A stretch of 64,000 bases of DNA from Lactobacillus kimbladii (GTDB lineage Bacteria > Bacillota > Bacilli > Lactobacillales > Lactobacillaceae), in the NCBI RefSeq assembly GCF_014323605.1, contig NZ_SCMB01000001.1:598722-662721 (forward strand). The letters run 5' to 3'. A program made the position numbers and the translations under genes. The first letter of the stretch is position 1; each line of letters starts with the position of its first letter. Shown piece by piece: positions 26,421 to 35,833 of this stretch. Below the pieces are notes generated by a model. The model searched no databases. It worked only from the letters and a program-made list of their open reading frames with translations, and was not told the origin of the DNA.

Positions 26421-28232
26421 TTATTTAATTTTTGCTAATGCGTCATCTACAGCGCTTTTAACAGCTTTCGAGGTCAGCGAAGCACCAGAAACTGCGTCAA
26501 CATTGGTTGAATTAGATTCAATAATGTTGTGAAGCAAAGGTTTAATGATTTTTTGACCAATTTCCTTAGTTTCACTTTGTTTGATGACATTGATATCTTG
26601 GATATTTTGGTTATTTTTATCCATGGTTACTTTGACTACGAACTCATTTCCCATGCCTTGATCACTTTTACCCAGAAACTGATTGGCACCAAGCTGGTAG
26701 TTTTCTGTTTGTTCATCACTAGCTATAATTTTAGGGTCAAGTGGAGCAACACTATCCGCTTTTTCTACTGGTTCTTGGGCGACATTTTCTCCAGCAATTT
26801 TACCGAATATCAACAACTCTGCAACATCTTGACCAGCTTGATATTGATTAGTGGTTATGCTACCGGCTTCGCCAGCACTATATAAGCCCTTAATTGCCGA
26901 GCCATCTGGCTTTAAAACCTCAGCTTTTTCGTTTCTGCGTGGACCTCCCTGAGTGTTTAAAGCTGCAGGCTGCAACTTAATTGCGTATATTTGTCCATCA
27001 GCAAGTGGGGTCATTGTTTGGCCATTTCTGCTAAATGAATAATCCTTGCCTAATTTAGCAAGTTCGTTAAAGTCCTTAACTGTGTTACTAAAAATGGTTG
27101 AATCAAAATTAAGTTTTGCGGCAAGTTCACTAGCAGAGGATGCTGCAATTGCTTTATTTAAAGCAGATTGTAATGCACTATCCTGTATTTGTTCCAATTT
27201 GGCTTTTTGCTTTTGGTCAAAAATAATCCAAGATTGTGTAGTCAGATATGGGTGTCTACCAAAGCCATGAATAAACAGATAGCCGGCTTTAGAATGCTGG
27301 TCTTCTGCAAAGTAACGTGTGCCATCATTACCTACAACGAAAATGCTGCCTGTGTATAGTTCTGGCCAAGTGTATGATAAAATGCCGCGCTGGCCATCTG
27401 CAACTGCATAAGTCAAACCGTGATATAAGCCACCGCCATTGTAAACACTTGTGTGCCACTGATCAGCACCAGCTTCAATACTTAAATTGATAGAATCTCC
27501 CTTATTATATAGAGTACCCATTGGTACCATTTTAGGAACGCCTAGGTAATCCTGAATTCGTTCAGGATCGTTTTCAAAGCCGCCGGCTGTGAGAACAACA
27601 CCTTTTTTGGCGTGGACGTATACTTCTTGTCCATGTCTGTTGATTACTGCTCCTATGACTTTGCCGGTTGAGTCTTGCATTAAGTGAATAGCCGGAGATT
27701 CATACCAAATAGTAATATGATCAAGCCGTTTCATGACCTCATTTCTGAGTACTTTCCACAAAGCTCCGTCTTCAATTTGCTGCCCATCATGTACAGTGTA
27801 TAAGTCATAGTCGGAAGCTCCCGGATAGTCAGGATAATCAGGGAAATCTCCTTTGACCGATTGAACTGCTGGTCTGTCTGGATGTGCTAAAAAGCTGAAA
27901 GGCTCAACATGAAGGTATTTTTTTAAGTAATTAGGCATATCAGCTACGCCATCAACAAAAGTATCTATGATTTTTTGATTAAGATCAAAGGGTGCTGTCA
28001 TTTTGGAATAGTATTTTTGATAAGAAGATTTGCTTTTAGTACCTGCAATCATTTGTCCACAATAACGAGTATTACCACCTTCGTGGCCAACTGGTGCAAC
28101 ATCTGTTAAAAGTACTTTGCAATTATTGTCAGCAGCAAACCTTGCGGCAGTAGCGCCTGCTCCTCCAAAACCAATAACTATAACATCAAAATCAGCCTGC
28201 CATTTAAAATTGTTAATTTGTGTTGTTAGCAT
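26421..28232 (-). CDS. FAD-dependent reductase with C-terminal FMN-binding domain
   Basis: This 603-residue fumarate-reductase-like flavoprotein has a Rossmann FAD site near the start (VIGFGGAGATAARFAADN), an FAD_binding_2 body to about residue 490, and an FMN_bind domain at about 525-603. That domain carries the flavinylation motif DAVSGAS, to which ApbE would attach FMN covalently. No signal peptide or heme motif is present, so it acts in the cytosol. Enzymes of this build reduce fumarate, urocanate or other enoates using flavin electrons. It follows a second flavoprotein by 13 bases, so they share an operon. The substrate is unknown. Confidence 0.82.
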   Translation of the reverse strand: MLTTQINNFKWQADFDVIVIGFGGAGATAARFAADNNCKVLLTDVAPVGHEGGNTRYCGQMIAGTKSKSSYQKYYSKMTAPFDLNQKIIDTFVDGVADMPNYLKKYLHVEPFSFLAHPDRPAVQSVKGDFPDYPDYPGASDYDLYTVHDGQQIEDGALWKVLRNEVMKRLDHITIWYESPAIHLMQDSTGKVIGAVINRHGQEVYVHAKKGVVLTAGGFENDPERIQDYLGVPKMVPMGTLYNKGDSINLSIEAGADQWHTSVYNGGGLYHGLTYAVADGQRGILSYTWPELYTGSIFVVGNDGTRYFAEDQHSKAGYLFIHGFGRHPYLTTQSWIIFDQKQKAKLEQIQDSALQSALNKAIAASSASELAAKLNFDSTIFSNTVKDFNELAKLGKDYSFSRNGQTMTPLADGQIYAIKLQPAALNTQGGPRRNEKAEVLKPDGSAIKGLYSAGEAGSITTNQYQAGQDVAELLIFGKIAGENVAQEPVEKADSVAPLDPKIIASDEQTENYQLGANQFLGKSDQGMGNEFVVKVTMDKNNQNIQDINVIKQSETKEIGQKIIKPLLHNIIESNSTNVDAVSGASLTSKAVKSAVDDALAKIK

Positions 28233-28245
28233 TTTTTAAAATCCT

Positions 28246-30051
28246 TTATTCTAAACCTAAAACTGACTTTGCTGCACGCCGGCCTTGATGAACGATGCCA
28301 CCGATGGCTGTCCCAGAACCAGGGTAGTATGAGCCAAGCCAGCCACCGGCATTGAGTCCTGCTGCGTACAAACCCGTAATAGGCTGATTATAAACATCAA
28401 GTACGTTGCATTTCTTATTAATCTTTAGTCCACCTAAAGCGCCTAAATTGCCTGGTGTATTGCGGTATGCATAATAAGGTCCGGAAAATGGTCTTACACC
28501 ATTTGTTCTATTGTATTCTGGATCCGCGCCATTAGCGGCATTTTTATTCCAAGTATTAACGCTGTTAACAAGGTTTGCTTTAGGAACATTAATTTTGTCT
28601 GCTAATTCTTCGAGTGAATCGGCTTTAACTACCAAACCGCTTTTGACATCGCTCTCTAATGATTCTGGGTTCCATGGACTAGTTTTTTCATTAATAGAAT
28701 CTGCACCAAAAATCTGATAAGTTGGTTTGTCTAGTTGCTTTTCCTGGTTGAAAATTGCCAGGAATTCATAAGCATAAGTTGCATCTTCGTTAACAAATCT
28801 TAAGCCATTGCCATTAACAAAAATTGAAGGGATTGTAGGAACACGGTCATCAGTACCATTGCCAGTTCTGGCATCAAAATCAATTGTTCCACCAAAGCCG
28901 GTAACGGCTGCGCCAATTGCCATGCCCATCACAATGCCGTCACCTTGATCTGTTAAGACAGACCAGCAATGATGAGCTTTAACATCTTCATAATGTTGAG
29001 GACTCAAGTCCTTAGCTAATGCTACATTTTGATCAATCGAGGCTGTGGCCAGAATGACTCCACGGCGTGCTTTTAAATATTTAAGTTGATGGTCTTTTCC
29101 TTCACTCACAACACCAATAACCTTGCGCTCACTGCCATCTCCAGCCGTAATTAATCCTATTACAGCAGTATTATAAGTAATTTCTGCTCCTTGTTTTAAA
29201 GCATATTTGAGGAGATGTTGGGTTAAAATAATACCGTTGCCACTGGCACCGCCATTTTCATAAACATGAATCCGATCCGCAAAATGATCTTTAGCATAAG
29301 GAATCTCAGTGTGTCCGTAGACATTCGTCCATTTAATACCCATATTGGCCAGCCACTCAATATTTTTTGGAGAATTTTGAGTAAAATCATGTACTAAATC
29401 TTGGTAAACACGACCTTCACCTGCTTTTAAATATTCCTGCTCATGATTTTCAGGGGTATCGTTTTGATATTTAGTAGATTCTTTTTGTAATTCCGTACCC
29501 GCTGCTTGAATTACACCTCCGGAATAGTTAGTTGTACCACCAGCGATGCCTTGTTTTTCAATTACCATCACAGAAGCGTGATTTTCTGCGGCCGTAGCAG
29601 CAGCGGCTAGACCGGCACCACCGGAGCCTACGACAATTAAATCATATTCACCGTCATATTCGTCTACATCATAATCGGTAACTGTTTCTTTAAGTAACGG
29701 ATAATTTGCAATCTCAGGAATACCGTTTTCTTTTGTGTGAGAATCAGGTTGCGAGGCACCCGATACAGCATCTACATCGGCTTTTGTCTTTATTCCTGCT
29801 TCATTAGCAGCCTTGATAGCAGCCTTTCTTAAAGCACCGGTTGAAATTGAAGCACCTGAAATTGCGTCAACTTCAACGGAATTTTCTTCATTGGCTTTTT
29901 CCAGCCAAGTTGCAATTCCCGCTGCACCTACCGTATTCGGCGTAACATTTTCAGCCCAAATCTGCTTAATTTTGTTTTTATTTTCATCAACGTCAATCAC
30001 AGCTTTAATTATGCCGTGAAAGCCTTTTTCTTCTGCGCTATATTGACTCAT
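28246..30051 (-). CDS. FAD-dependent reductase with N-terminal FMN-binding domain
   Basis: The 601-residue protein is another fumarate-reductase-like flavoprotein, but here the FMN_bind domain is at the N-terminus (about 1-85, motif DAISGASIS). The FAD domain follows (VVGSGGAGLAAAATAAEN at about 140), ending in the family signature GSYYPGSGTAIGGIVHQGRRAA. A second motif copy, DAVSGASQPDS, lies in the linker around residue 95. It has no export signal. The neighbours are the domain-permuted paralog downstream and a divergent LysR gene upstream, which suggests a regulated, substrate-induced enoate or fumarate reduction unit used as an electron sink. Confidence 0.85.
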   Translation of the reverse strand: MSQYSAEEKGFHGIIKAVIDVDENKNKIKQIWAENVTPNTVGAAGIATWLEKANEENSVEVDAISGASISTGALRKAAIKAANEAGIKTKADVDAVSGASQPDSHTKENGIPEIANYPLLKETVTDYDVDEYDGEYDLIVVGSGGAGLAAAATAAENHASVMVIEKQGIAGGTTNYSGGVIQAAGTELQKESTKYQNDTPENHEQEYLKAGEGRVYQDLVHDFTQNSPKNIEWLANMGIKWTNVYGHTEIPYAKDHFADRIHVYENGGASGNGIILTQHLLKYALKQGAEITYNTAVIGLITAGDGSERKVIGVVSEGKDHQLKYLKARRGVILATASIDQNVALAKDLSPQHYEDVKAHHCWSVLTDQGDGIVMGMAIGAAVTGFGGTIDFDARTGNGTDDRVPTIPSIFVNGNGLRFVNEDATYAYEFLAIFNQEKQLDKPTYQIFGADSINEKTSPWNPESLESDVKSGLVVKADSLEELADKINVPKANLVNSVNTWNKNAANGADPEYNRTNGVRPFSGPYYAYRNTPGNLGALGGLKINKKCNVLDVYNQPITGLYAAGLNAGGWLGSYYPGSGTAIGGIVHQGRRAAKSVLGLE

Positions 30052-30080
30052 AGTTTTACCTCTAAAATATTAAATTTTAT

Positions 30081-30094
30081 TGTTATCGCTTTCG
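30081..30094 (-). promoter_or_regulatory. cre-like site before the flavoprotein operon
   Basis: On the minus strand CGAAAGCGATAACA fits the CcpA consensus TGWAANCGNTNWCA at all constrained positions except the first. It lies 30 bases upstream of the first flavoprotein start, so CcpA bound here could block transcription. Confidence 0.6.
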
Positions 30095-30115
30095 GAATTA
30101 GTATATTTTATTTAT

Positions 30116-30125
30116 ACTTATAAGT
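30116..30125. promoter_or_regulatory. candidate LysR operator
   Basis: ACTTATAAGT is a perfect 10-bp palindrome midway between the divergent lysR-type gene and the flavoprotein operon. LysR proteins typically bind such dyads; assignment is by position. Confidence 0.4.
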
Positions 30126-30172
30126 GAAATCAATATCAGTTATTAATAATAGAAATTATTTATAAGAAAAAA

Positions 30173-31066
30173 ATGGATATAAAAAAATTAGAAACTTTTA
30201 TTAATTTAGTTGAAACTCGCAATTATACTAGAACAGCAAAAGCACTTCATGTGACTCAACCGACGGTTTCTCATGATATTAAGGCAATTGAAAATGAAAT
30301 TGGTGTAAAACTATTTAATCGTAATAAACGTTATGTAAATGTTACTCAAGACGGCAAAGCTTTTTACCAAAAAATCAGACCTCTAATTAATAACTACTAT
30401 TCAGCTGTACAAGATATTCAAAAGAAAGACTTGGCTGATAATTATAAAATAATAATAGGCTACTCATATACACCTTTTAATGATATGTACATTCCAATCT
30501 GGATTAAAAATTTTCAGCAAATGTATCCCAAAGCTAAGTTTTCAATTATTAGTTTGAATCACAACGAATTGAAGCAACAAGTCTTATCGGGAGAAATAGA
30601 TGTTATTATTACTACGGGACGGGATGCAGCAGATTTAAATAATATAAAAAGTTATCATATTGAGACTGAGGCATTTAAGGCAATTGTTCCTGAAAAGAAT
30701 CCTTTATGTCAGAAGAATAAACTTGAATTAGAGGATTTCCAAAATGAAAAAATGCTTTTTCTTGATAACAATTGGGCAGCAGAGGATCTAATTAATTTAC
30801 AAAATAAAGTAATGCATATAAATAATCAAATGCATATTACATACGTAAATGATTTATCTGCTCTTAACATTTTAATTAAAGCTGAACAGGGCATTGCTTT
30901 TGGACTGTACTGCCTTTTTCCACATTTGAATGAAAATTCTGTTTATGTTCCGCTTGATTGAGAGCCACAAGTCGATTTAGTAGCCATTACGCAGAAAAAT
31001 AATGAAAAAAGAGTTGTTTATCAGTTTATCAAGTTTATTCAAGAATTCGAATTTGACTTTAACTAG
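30173..31066 (+). pseudogene. LysR-family regulator interrupted by in-frame TGA
   Basis: The first 262 codons encode a LysR HTH (FINLVETRNYTRTAKALHVT) and most of the effector domain. A TGA at 30959-30961 then stops the frame, after which the same frame runs on for 34 codons to TAG 31064-31066. Read through, the protein would be about 297 residues, the normal LysR length. The lost part covers the last strand and helix of the effector domain, so the product may be unstable or deaf to its signal. The divergent flavoproteins are the expected targets. The HTH is intact, so DNA binding by the short form is possible. Confidence 0.8.
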
Positions 31067-31078
31067 TACAGAAAATAT

Positions 31079-31224
31079 AAAAAGAAGAGTCTGGGAAAAA
31101 ACTCTAACTTAACTAAAAAGGCTGACAAATCACGTCAATAAAACGTTGATTTGTCAGTCTTTTTAAATTGTGAAATTTTTTAATTTAACTTCAAAGAGCA
31201 CTTTTTTCCCACACACTTCTTTTT
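31079..31224. repeat. 146-bp palindromic element with 23-bp terminal inverted repeats
   Basis: The ends (31079-31101 and the complement of 31202-31224) agree at 21 of 23 positions and read AAAAAGAAG..GT.TGGGAAAAAA. Inside lies a strong hairpin (31115-31165) built from CTGACAAATCA and TGATTTGTCAG with flanking A and T tracts, which can end transcription from both sides. It fills the space between the LysR gene and treC. No coding capacity; a MITE or a REP-like terminator element. Confidence 0.65.
31115..31165. terminator. bidirectional terminator inside the palindromic element
   Basis: The arms AAAAAGGCTGACAAATCA and TGATTTGTCAGTCTTTTT pair almost fully around a short spacer. It serves both treC and the converging LysR gene. 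Confidence 0.8.
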
Positions 31225-31232
31225 GCATTAAG

Positions 31233-32885
31233 CTATATTAATAAAGCCAGTGATTCATAGGGCTGTAAAGCTAAAGTTTTAGGCACCTCTTGAAAATTTT
31301 TATCGTAGTTGCTAATTAAAGTTTGTGCTTTTTGCCCTTGATAAGAAACGGGTAAACCGTAAGTTACTTTTTGCCCATAAAAGTTGTTAATTACAAGTAA
31401 GGTTTGTCCTCGGTAAAGCCTGCAATAAGCAAAAATTTGTGGGTGGTTCAAGTCGATGGGTTCATAGCTCCCCTTAGCGATAATGGGATAATGTTTTCTC
31501 AAGTAAATCAACTTTTGATAATAGGGGAAAATTTCACCATGATCAAGTTCAGCCGCCACGTTAATTTGTTCTTGATCTTTTGGCTTTAGCCAGGGGGTTC
31601 CAGCAGTAAAGCCGGCGTTGACGGTGTTATCCCAATGCATTGGCGTTCTGCTATTATCGCGCGACTTTGCCTGAATAATTGCCAGCGCTTTGGCGTCACT
31701 TAAGCCTTGCTTTTTAAGTTCATCATAGGCATTGAGTGTTTCGATATCGACATAATCCTTAATCTTTTGGTAATTGGGATTGATCATACCAATTTCTTCG
31801 CCCTGATAAATATAAGGGGTCCCGCGTAATAGGTGCATTACGGTAGCCAACATTTCAGCGGATTTTTCCCGAAAATGAATGGGATCACCAAAACGGCTCA
31901 GTGCCCAGGGCTGGTCATGATTATTCCAAAACAGGGCATTCCAGCCACCACCTTGACTCATTCCAATCTGCCAGTTATTAAGAGCATTTTTTAAAGCGGA
32001 AAAGTCAAAAGGTATTTTGGTCCATTTCTGACCATTTTGATAATCAACTTTTAGATGATGAAATGTGAAAACCATTGATAATTCGTGATTATCTTTTCTA
32101 GTGTAAGCAACGGAATTGGCAACAGTTGTTGAGGACATTTCTCCCACAGTAATCGCATCTGGCTCCTGACCAAAAGTTTTTTGATTTAATTCTTTTAGAT
32201 ATTGGTGCACTATCGGCTGGTCTGTATACATTAACTTGCTAGCAGTGTTTTTAGGCGCATCAGTGAGTTTTTCATCTTTGCCAATAACATTAATCACGTC
32301 AAAGCGAAAACCTTTAACTCCTTTGTCACGCCAAAAATTAACAACCTTAAATAATTCTTTTCTAACTGCAGGATTATGCCAGTCGAGATCAGCTTGAGTT
32401 TTGTCATATAAATGAAGGTAATACTTGCCGGTCTTGCCAAATGGGGCCCAGGCTGGCCCACCAAACTTAGATGTCCAATTGTTAGGTAAGCTGCCATCTG
32501 GCTTAGGTTCTCTGATGTAGAAAAATTTTTGATAATATTCGTCTCCAGCCAACGCCTTTTTAAACCAAATGTGATCGGTGGAACAATGATTTAAAACCAT
32601 GTCGAGCATCACACCAATATGGTTTTGAGCCAGCTTTGCGACTAACTCTTCGAAATCGGCCATTGTGCCAAATAATGGATCAATTTTGTAATAATTTGCG
32701 ATGTCATAGCCATTATCGTTTTGAGGAGACACAAAAAAGGGATTAAACCAGATCATATCGATATTTAGTTTTTTTAAGTAAGGGATTTTCTCGATAATTC
32801 CTCTTAAATCCCCGATGCCGTCACCATTACTGTCGTAAAAAGATTTAGGATAAATTTGATAAATCACTTTATCTGCCAAACTCAT
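31233..32885 (-). CDS. treC: trehalose-6-phosphate hydrolase
   Basis: The 550-residue cytosolic GH13 enzyme splits trehalose 6-phosphate into glucose and glucose 6-phosphate. GH13 motifs are DMVLNHCS, GFRFDV (nucleophile), VGE and NNHDQP. Its phosphate substrate is deduced from context: a GntR-type regulator gene overlaps its start by 4 bases (ATGA), and the divergent treB encodes a trehalose-type PTS. Its length is normal for the family. It resembles the GH13 enzyme at 20651, but only this one sits with tre genes. Confidence 0.9.
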   Translation of the reverse strand: MSLADKVIYQIYPKSFYDSNGDGIGDLRGIIEKIPYLKKLNIDMIWFNPFFVSPQNDNGYDIANYYKIDPLFGTMADFEELVAKLAQNHIGVMLDMVLNHCSTDHIWFKKALAGDEYYQKFFYIREPKPDGSLPNNWTSKFGGPAWAPFGKTGKYYLHLYDKTQADLDWHNPAVRKELFKVVNFWRDKGVKGFRFDVINVIGKDEKLTDAPKNTASKLMYTDQPIVHQYLKELNQKTFGQEPDAITVGEMSSTTVANSVAYTRKDNHELSMVFTFHHLKVDYQNGQKWTKIPFDFSALKNALNNWQIGMSQGGGWNALFWNNHDQPWALSRFGDPIHFREKSAEMLATVMHLLRGTPYIYQGEEIGMINPNYQKIKDYVDIETLNAYDELKKQGLSDAKALAIIQAKSRDNSRTPMHWDNTVNAGFTAGTPWLKPKDQEQINVAAELDHGEIFPYYQKLIYLRKHYPIIAKGSYEPIDLNHPQIFAYCRLYRGQTLLVINNFYGQKVTYGLPVSYQGQKAQTLISNYDKNFQEVPKTLALQPYESLALLI

Positions 32886-33613
32886 AATATAAGTCCTCCA
32901 TTTTTAGCTTTTCTGTGGGCGAAGTCTACAAATTTGAATTTATCAGGTCGGTGTTGAGAAATAGTGTACTGAAAAAAAGAAGTATCCTTTAAATAAGTTA
33001 AACTACGGACTACTACCACTAAGTTAGTATCGGTAAGATGCAACTGCGCCATTACATCTTTACTTGCCGGTTCTACGGTAATAGTTTTACTTGCATAATC
33101 GATTTCAAGTCCTAAATCATGTTCAAAATAGTGGTATAAGGAACTTTTAGCCTGTTCAAGTGATATGTCAGGTACATATTTTTTTAAAATATAATCTTCG
33201 TCAACCACTATTGGCTCATGATTGATTGATCTTAAACGGGCTACATAGGTTGCGGCAGTTTCTGTTAAGGATAAATGCTTACGGATTATAAAAGGCATCT
33301 GGGCATCTTTTAATTCCAATATTTTAGTTGCAGCATTCATTTGCTTTTGCTTGTTCAGTTCATCAAAAGATTCGATATTAGAAATCGGAAAGGCAATTCG
33401 AGCTGTGTTAATAACTACTGAGCCCTTTCCTTTTATTTTTTGAATTATACCGGCATCCAAGAGCTCATTTAAAGCTTTTCTAATTGTTTCACGTGAAACG
33501 TTATAAAGCTCTGACAGAGCAGGCTCACTCGGTAAAAAATCACCGGCAACATATTGCTTGTGCTTTATTTTATTTGTTAGATCCGCTGCTATTTGTAAAT
33601 ATTTAGCTCTCAT
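32882..33613 (-). CDS. treR: trehalose operon repressor, GntR family
   Basis: This 243-residue regulator has a GntR winged helix (EPALSELYNVSRETIRKALN) and a UTRA effector domain, the TreR layout. TreR of related bacteria senses trehalose 6-phosphate. It is co-transcribed with treC and faces treB. Operator-like sequences containing CCTGTCTA lie at 33667 and within the treB promoter at 33734. Confidence 0.9.
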   Translation of the reverse strand: MRAKYLQIAADLTNKIKHKQYVAGDFLPSEPALSELYNVSRETIRKALNELLDAGIIQKIKGKGSVVINTARIAFPISNIESFDELNKQKQMNAATKILELKDAQMPFIIRKHLSLTETAATYVARLRSINHEPIVVDEDYILKKYVPDISLEQAKSSLYHYFEHDLGLEIDYASKTITVEPASKDVMAQLHLTDTNLVVVVRSLTYLKDTSFFQYTISQHRPDKFKFVDFAHRKAKNGGLIL

Positions 33614-33666
33614 TATTAGTTATCCACCTTTTAACATTAATCATACCACCTTACATTTATTTTTAA

Positions 33667-33678
33667 CCTGTCTAGACC
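33667..33678. promoter_or_regulatory. TreR operator candidate, treR side
   Basis: CCTGTCTAGACC contains the palindrome GTCTAGAC and shares CCTGTCTA with the site inside the treB promoter. It lies about 55 bases upstream of treR. Confidence 0.6.
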
Positions 33679-33727
33679 GATAAAAAATAAAAAAATATTT
33701 ATTACAACACCATAATAATCAATTTAT

Positions 33728-33756
33728 TGACACCTGTCTATACAAGAACTATAATT
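33728..33756 (+). promoter_or_regulatory. treB promoter with operator in its spacer
   Basis: TTGACA (33728-33733) and TATAAT (33751-33756) are both consensus and 17 bases apart. The spacer holds CCTGTCTATACAAG (33734-33747), an imperfect dyad resembling TreR sites, so repressor binding would exclude RNA polymerase. Confidence 0.85.
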
Positions 33757-33761
33757 TTAAG

Positions 33762-33775
33762 GAAAGCGTTATCAA
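33762..33775 (+). promoter_or_regulatory. cre site before treB
   Basis: GGAAAGCGTTATCA matches TGWAANCGNTNWCA at all constrained positions but the first. It sits directly downstream of the -10 box, the classic place for CcpA repression. Confidence 0.75.
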
Positions 33776-33820
33776 TATATATGACGACCTTTTATGTTGT
33801 AATTTTCTGGAGGCTAAAAT

Positions 33821-35800
33821 ATGAGTAGTACGATTAAAATACTGGCACCTGTTGCTGGTCAGGTCATTAATCTCAGTGATGTTAATGATCCGGTTTTTTC
33901 CCAGAAAAAATTAGGTGAAGGCTTTGCTGTTAAACCTAGTTCTGGGAAAATAGTTTCACCAGTAACGGGTAAGGTGGTAATGGTTGCTGAAACTAAACAC
34001 GCACTCGGCTTGCAAACAGCAGAGGGTGTGGAATTGATGATTCACCTGGGTATAGATACCGTTGAACTTGATGGCAAACCATTTGACTGGCAAGTGGCAG
34101 CTGGCTCTGAAGTAAAGGCTGGCCAGCAACTGGGGACAATGGATCTGCAAGCGATTAAAAATGCTCAAAAAGACGATACAGTTATCTTGGCAGTTACTAA
34201 TACCGCTGATGTTTTAGCTGGTATCGATCTTGCTCTTGGCACTAAAGCTACTGGTGAAATTGCAGCCACTATCACTTTGAAGCAAACTAAATCAGCACCA
34301 GCTGCAGCTAACAAAAAAGAAAATAAATACCAAACTACAGCGCGTGAAATTGTTAAGGCTGTTGGTGGCGCTGATAATGTTAAAAACGTTATGCACTGTT
34401 TTACTCGTCTGCGGTTTACTTTAAACGATAATAGTATTCCGAATGATGATGAAGTTAACAACATTAAAGGAGTAATAGACGTTACTCGTGCTAATAACCA
34501 ATATCAAATAGTAATTGGGCAAACGGTAGAGGACGTTTATGACGAGCTAATTAAACTACTCGGACCTGAATATGCTGGGCAAGGAGAAGCTGCACGTGCA
34601 ACTCCGGCTCCAGAGGCTAACCAATCTATTGGTGGCAAGATTAAAAATGGCTTCTTCCAGTTAATAGGCGTAATTACCGGCTCTATGATGCCTGTAATTG
34701 GTTTGTTGGCCGCCAGTGGTATGTTAAAAGGTATTCTTAACATTTTGACTAACTTTTGCCACATGTCTACGGCTTCTCCAACTTACACTATTATTAATGC
34801 GATGGGGGATGCATCGTTTTACTTCTTGCCTTTAATTGTTGGATTTACTGCTGCTCAAAGATTAGGCTCTAATCCAGTAGTTGTTTCTATTATTGGCGGC
34901 TTTCTGATTTACCCTGATTTAGTAAAAATATATGCCAGCGGTAAATTCAGTTACTTTCTAGCCGGTGTAGGTATTAATGCCAATTTCTTTGGTATTCCAA
35001 TTCATATTCCGCAATATACTTATTCGATTTTTCCAATGATTTTTGCTGCTTGGATGGCTGCTAAAATTGAACCGTGGATTAAGAAGTGGATGCCAGTCAC
35101 ACTAAGACAAATTTTTACTCCTCTAGTAGAAATCTTTTTAGTAGGGATGACAGTCTTAATTATCGTAGGTCCAGTAATTTCATTTATTTCTACGGGAATT
35201 GCCAAAGTATTGCAATGGTTACTAACAGTCAACACTGCACTTTCTGGTCTCATTATCGGTGGTCTTTACCAGATACTGGTTATCTTCGGACTGCACTGGG
35301 CAGTAGTGCCAATTATTGCGAATGATATTGCTGCAACGGGACACAGTATTTTAAATGGTATTGTTTCAGTAACTATGATTGCACAAGGTGCTGGTGCACT
35401 GGCTGTCTGGTTTAAGACTAAGCATAATCCTGACCTAAAGGGCTTATCTTTAAGTGCTGCTATTTCCGCCGCTGTTGGTATTACTGAACCGGCAATGTAC
35501 GGTGTTAACTTAAAGTATGGTCGTGTATTTATGACTTCCAGCCTCGGTGCTGCCATTGGTGGCCTGGTCAACGGTCTGCTTAAAGTTGATATGTATGGCT
35601 TTACTGGCAGTTTGATTGGTTTTCCATCCTTTGTTCCTAAAGCCGGACAAGGCAATCCTAATAACCTGCTGAACTTCTGGATCGCTTCCATTGTGACAAT
35701 TGTCGCTGCTTTTGCTTTGACCTACTTCTTTGGTTATAAGGAGAATGACGCTGATAGTCCTAAGACTGCACCCAAGAAAAAGAATTTAGCTAATGTATAA
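33821..35800 (+). CDS. treB: trehalose PTS transporter, EIIABC fusion
   Basis: The 659-residue membrane permease imports trehalose and phosphorylates it to trehalose 6-phosphate. Domains run EIIA (about 1-150, His75 in MIHLGIDTV), EIIB (about 165-250, Cys193 in MHCFTRLRF) and EIIC (about 275-645, ten or so helices). EIIA at the N-terminus is the arrangement known from related lactobacilli. The SD is TGGAGG. Regulated by TreR and CcpA according to the sites above. Confidence 0.92.
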   Translation: MSSTIKILAPVAGQVINLSDVNDPVFSQKKLGEGFAVKPSSGKIVSPVTGKVVMVAETKHALGLQTAEGVELMIHLGIDTVELDGKPFDWQVAAGSEVKAGQQLGTMDLQAIKNAQKDDTVILAVTNTADVLAGIDLALGTKATGEIAATITLKQTKSAPAAANKKENKYQTTAREIVKAVGGADNVKNVMHCFTRLRFTLNDNSIPNDDEVNNIKGVIDVTRANNQYQIVIGQTVEDVYDELIKLLGPEYAGQGEAARATPAPEANQSIGGKIKNGFFQLIGVITGSMMPVIGLLAASGMLKGILNILTNFCHMSTASPTYTIINAMGDASFYFLPLIVGFTAAQRLGSNPVVVSIIGGFLIYPDLVKIYASGKFSYFLAGVGINANFFGIPIHIPQYTYSIFPMIFAAWMAAKIEPWIKKWMPVTLRQIFTPLVEIFLVGMTVLIIVGPVISFISTGIAKVLQWLLTVNTALSGLIIGGLYQILVIFGLHWAVVPIIANDIAATGHSILNGIVSVTMIAQGAGALAVWFKTKHNPDLKGLSLSAAISAAVGITEPAMYGVNLKYGRVFMTSSLGAAIGGLVNGLLKVDMYGFTGSLIGFPSFVPKAGQGNPNNLLNFWIASIVTIVAAFALTYFFGYKENDADSPKTAPKKKNLANV

Positions 35801-35833
35801 TGATATGATTATTTAATAAAACATTTGAATTTT

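Noticed and set aside
35266..35691. 141-codon minus-strand frame inside treB
   Set aside because: Antisense to a membrane domain with all EIIC codons intact on the other strand; composition is a shadow of treB.
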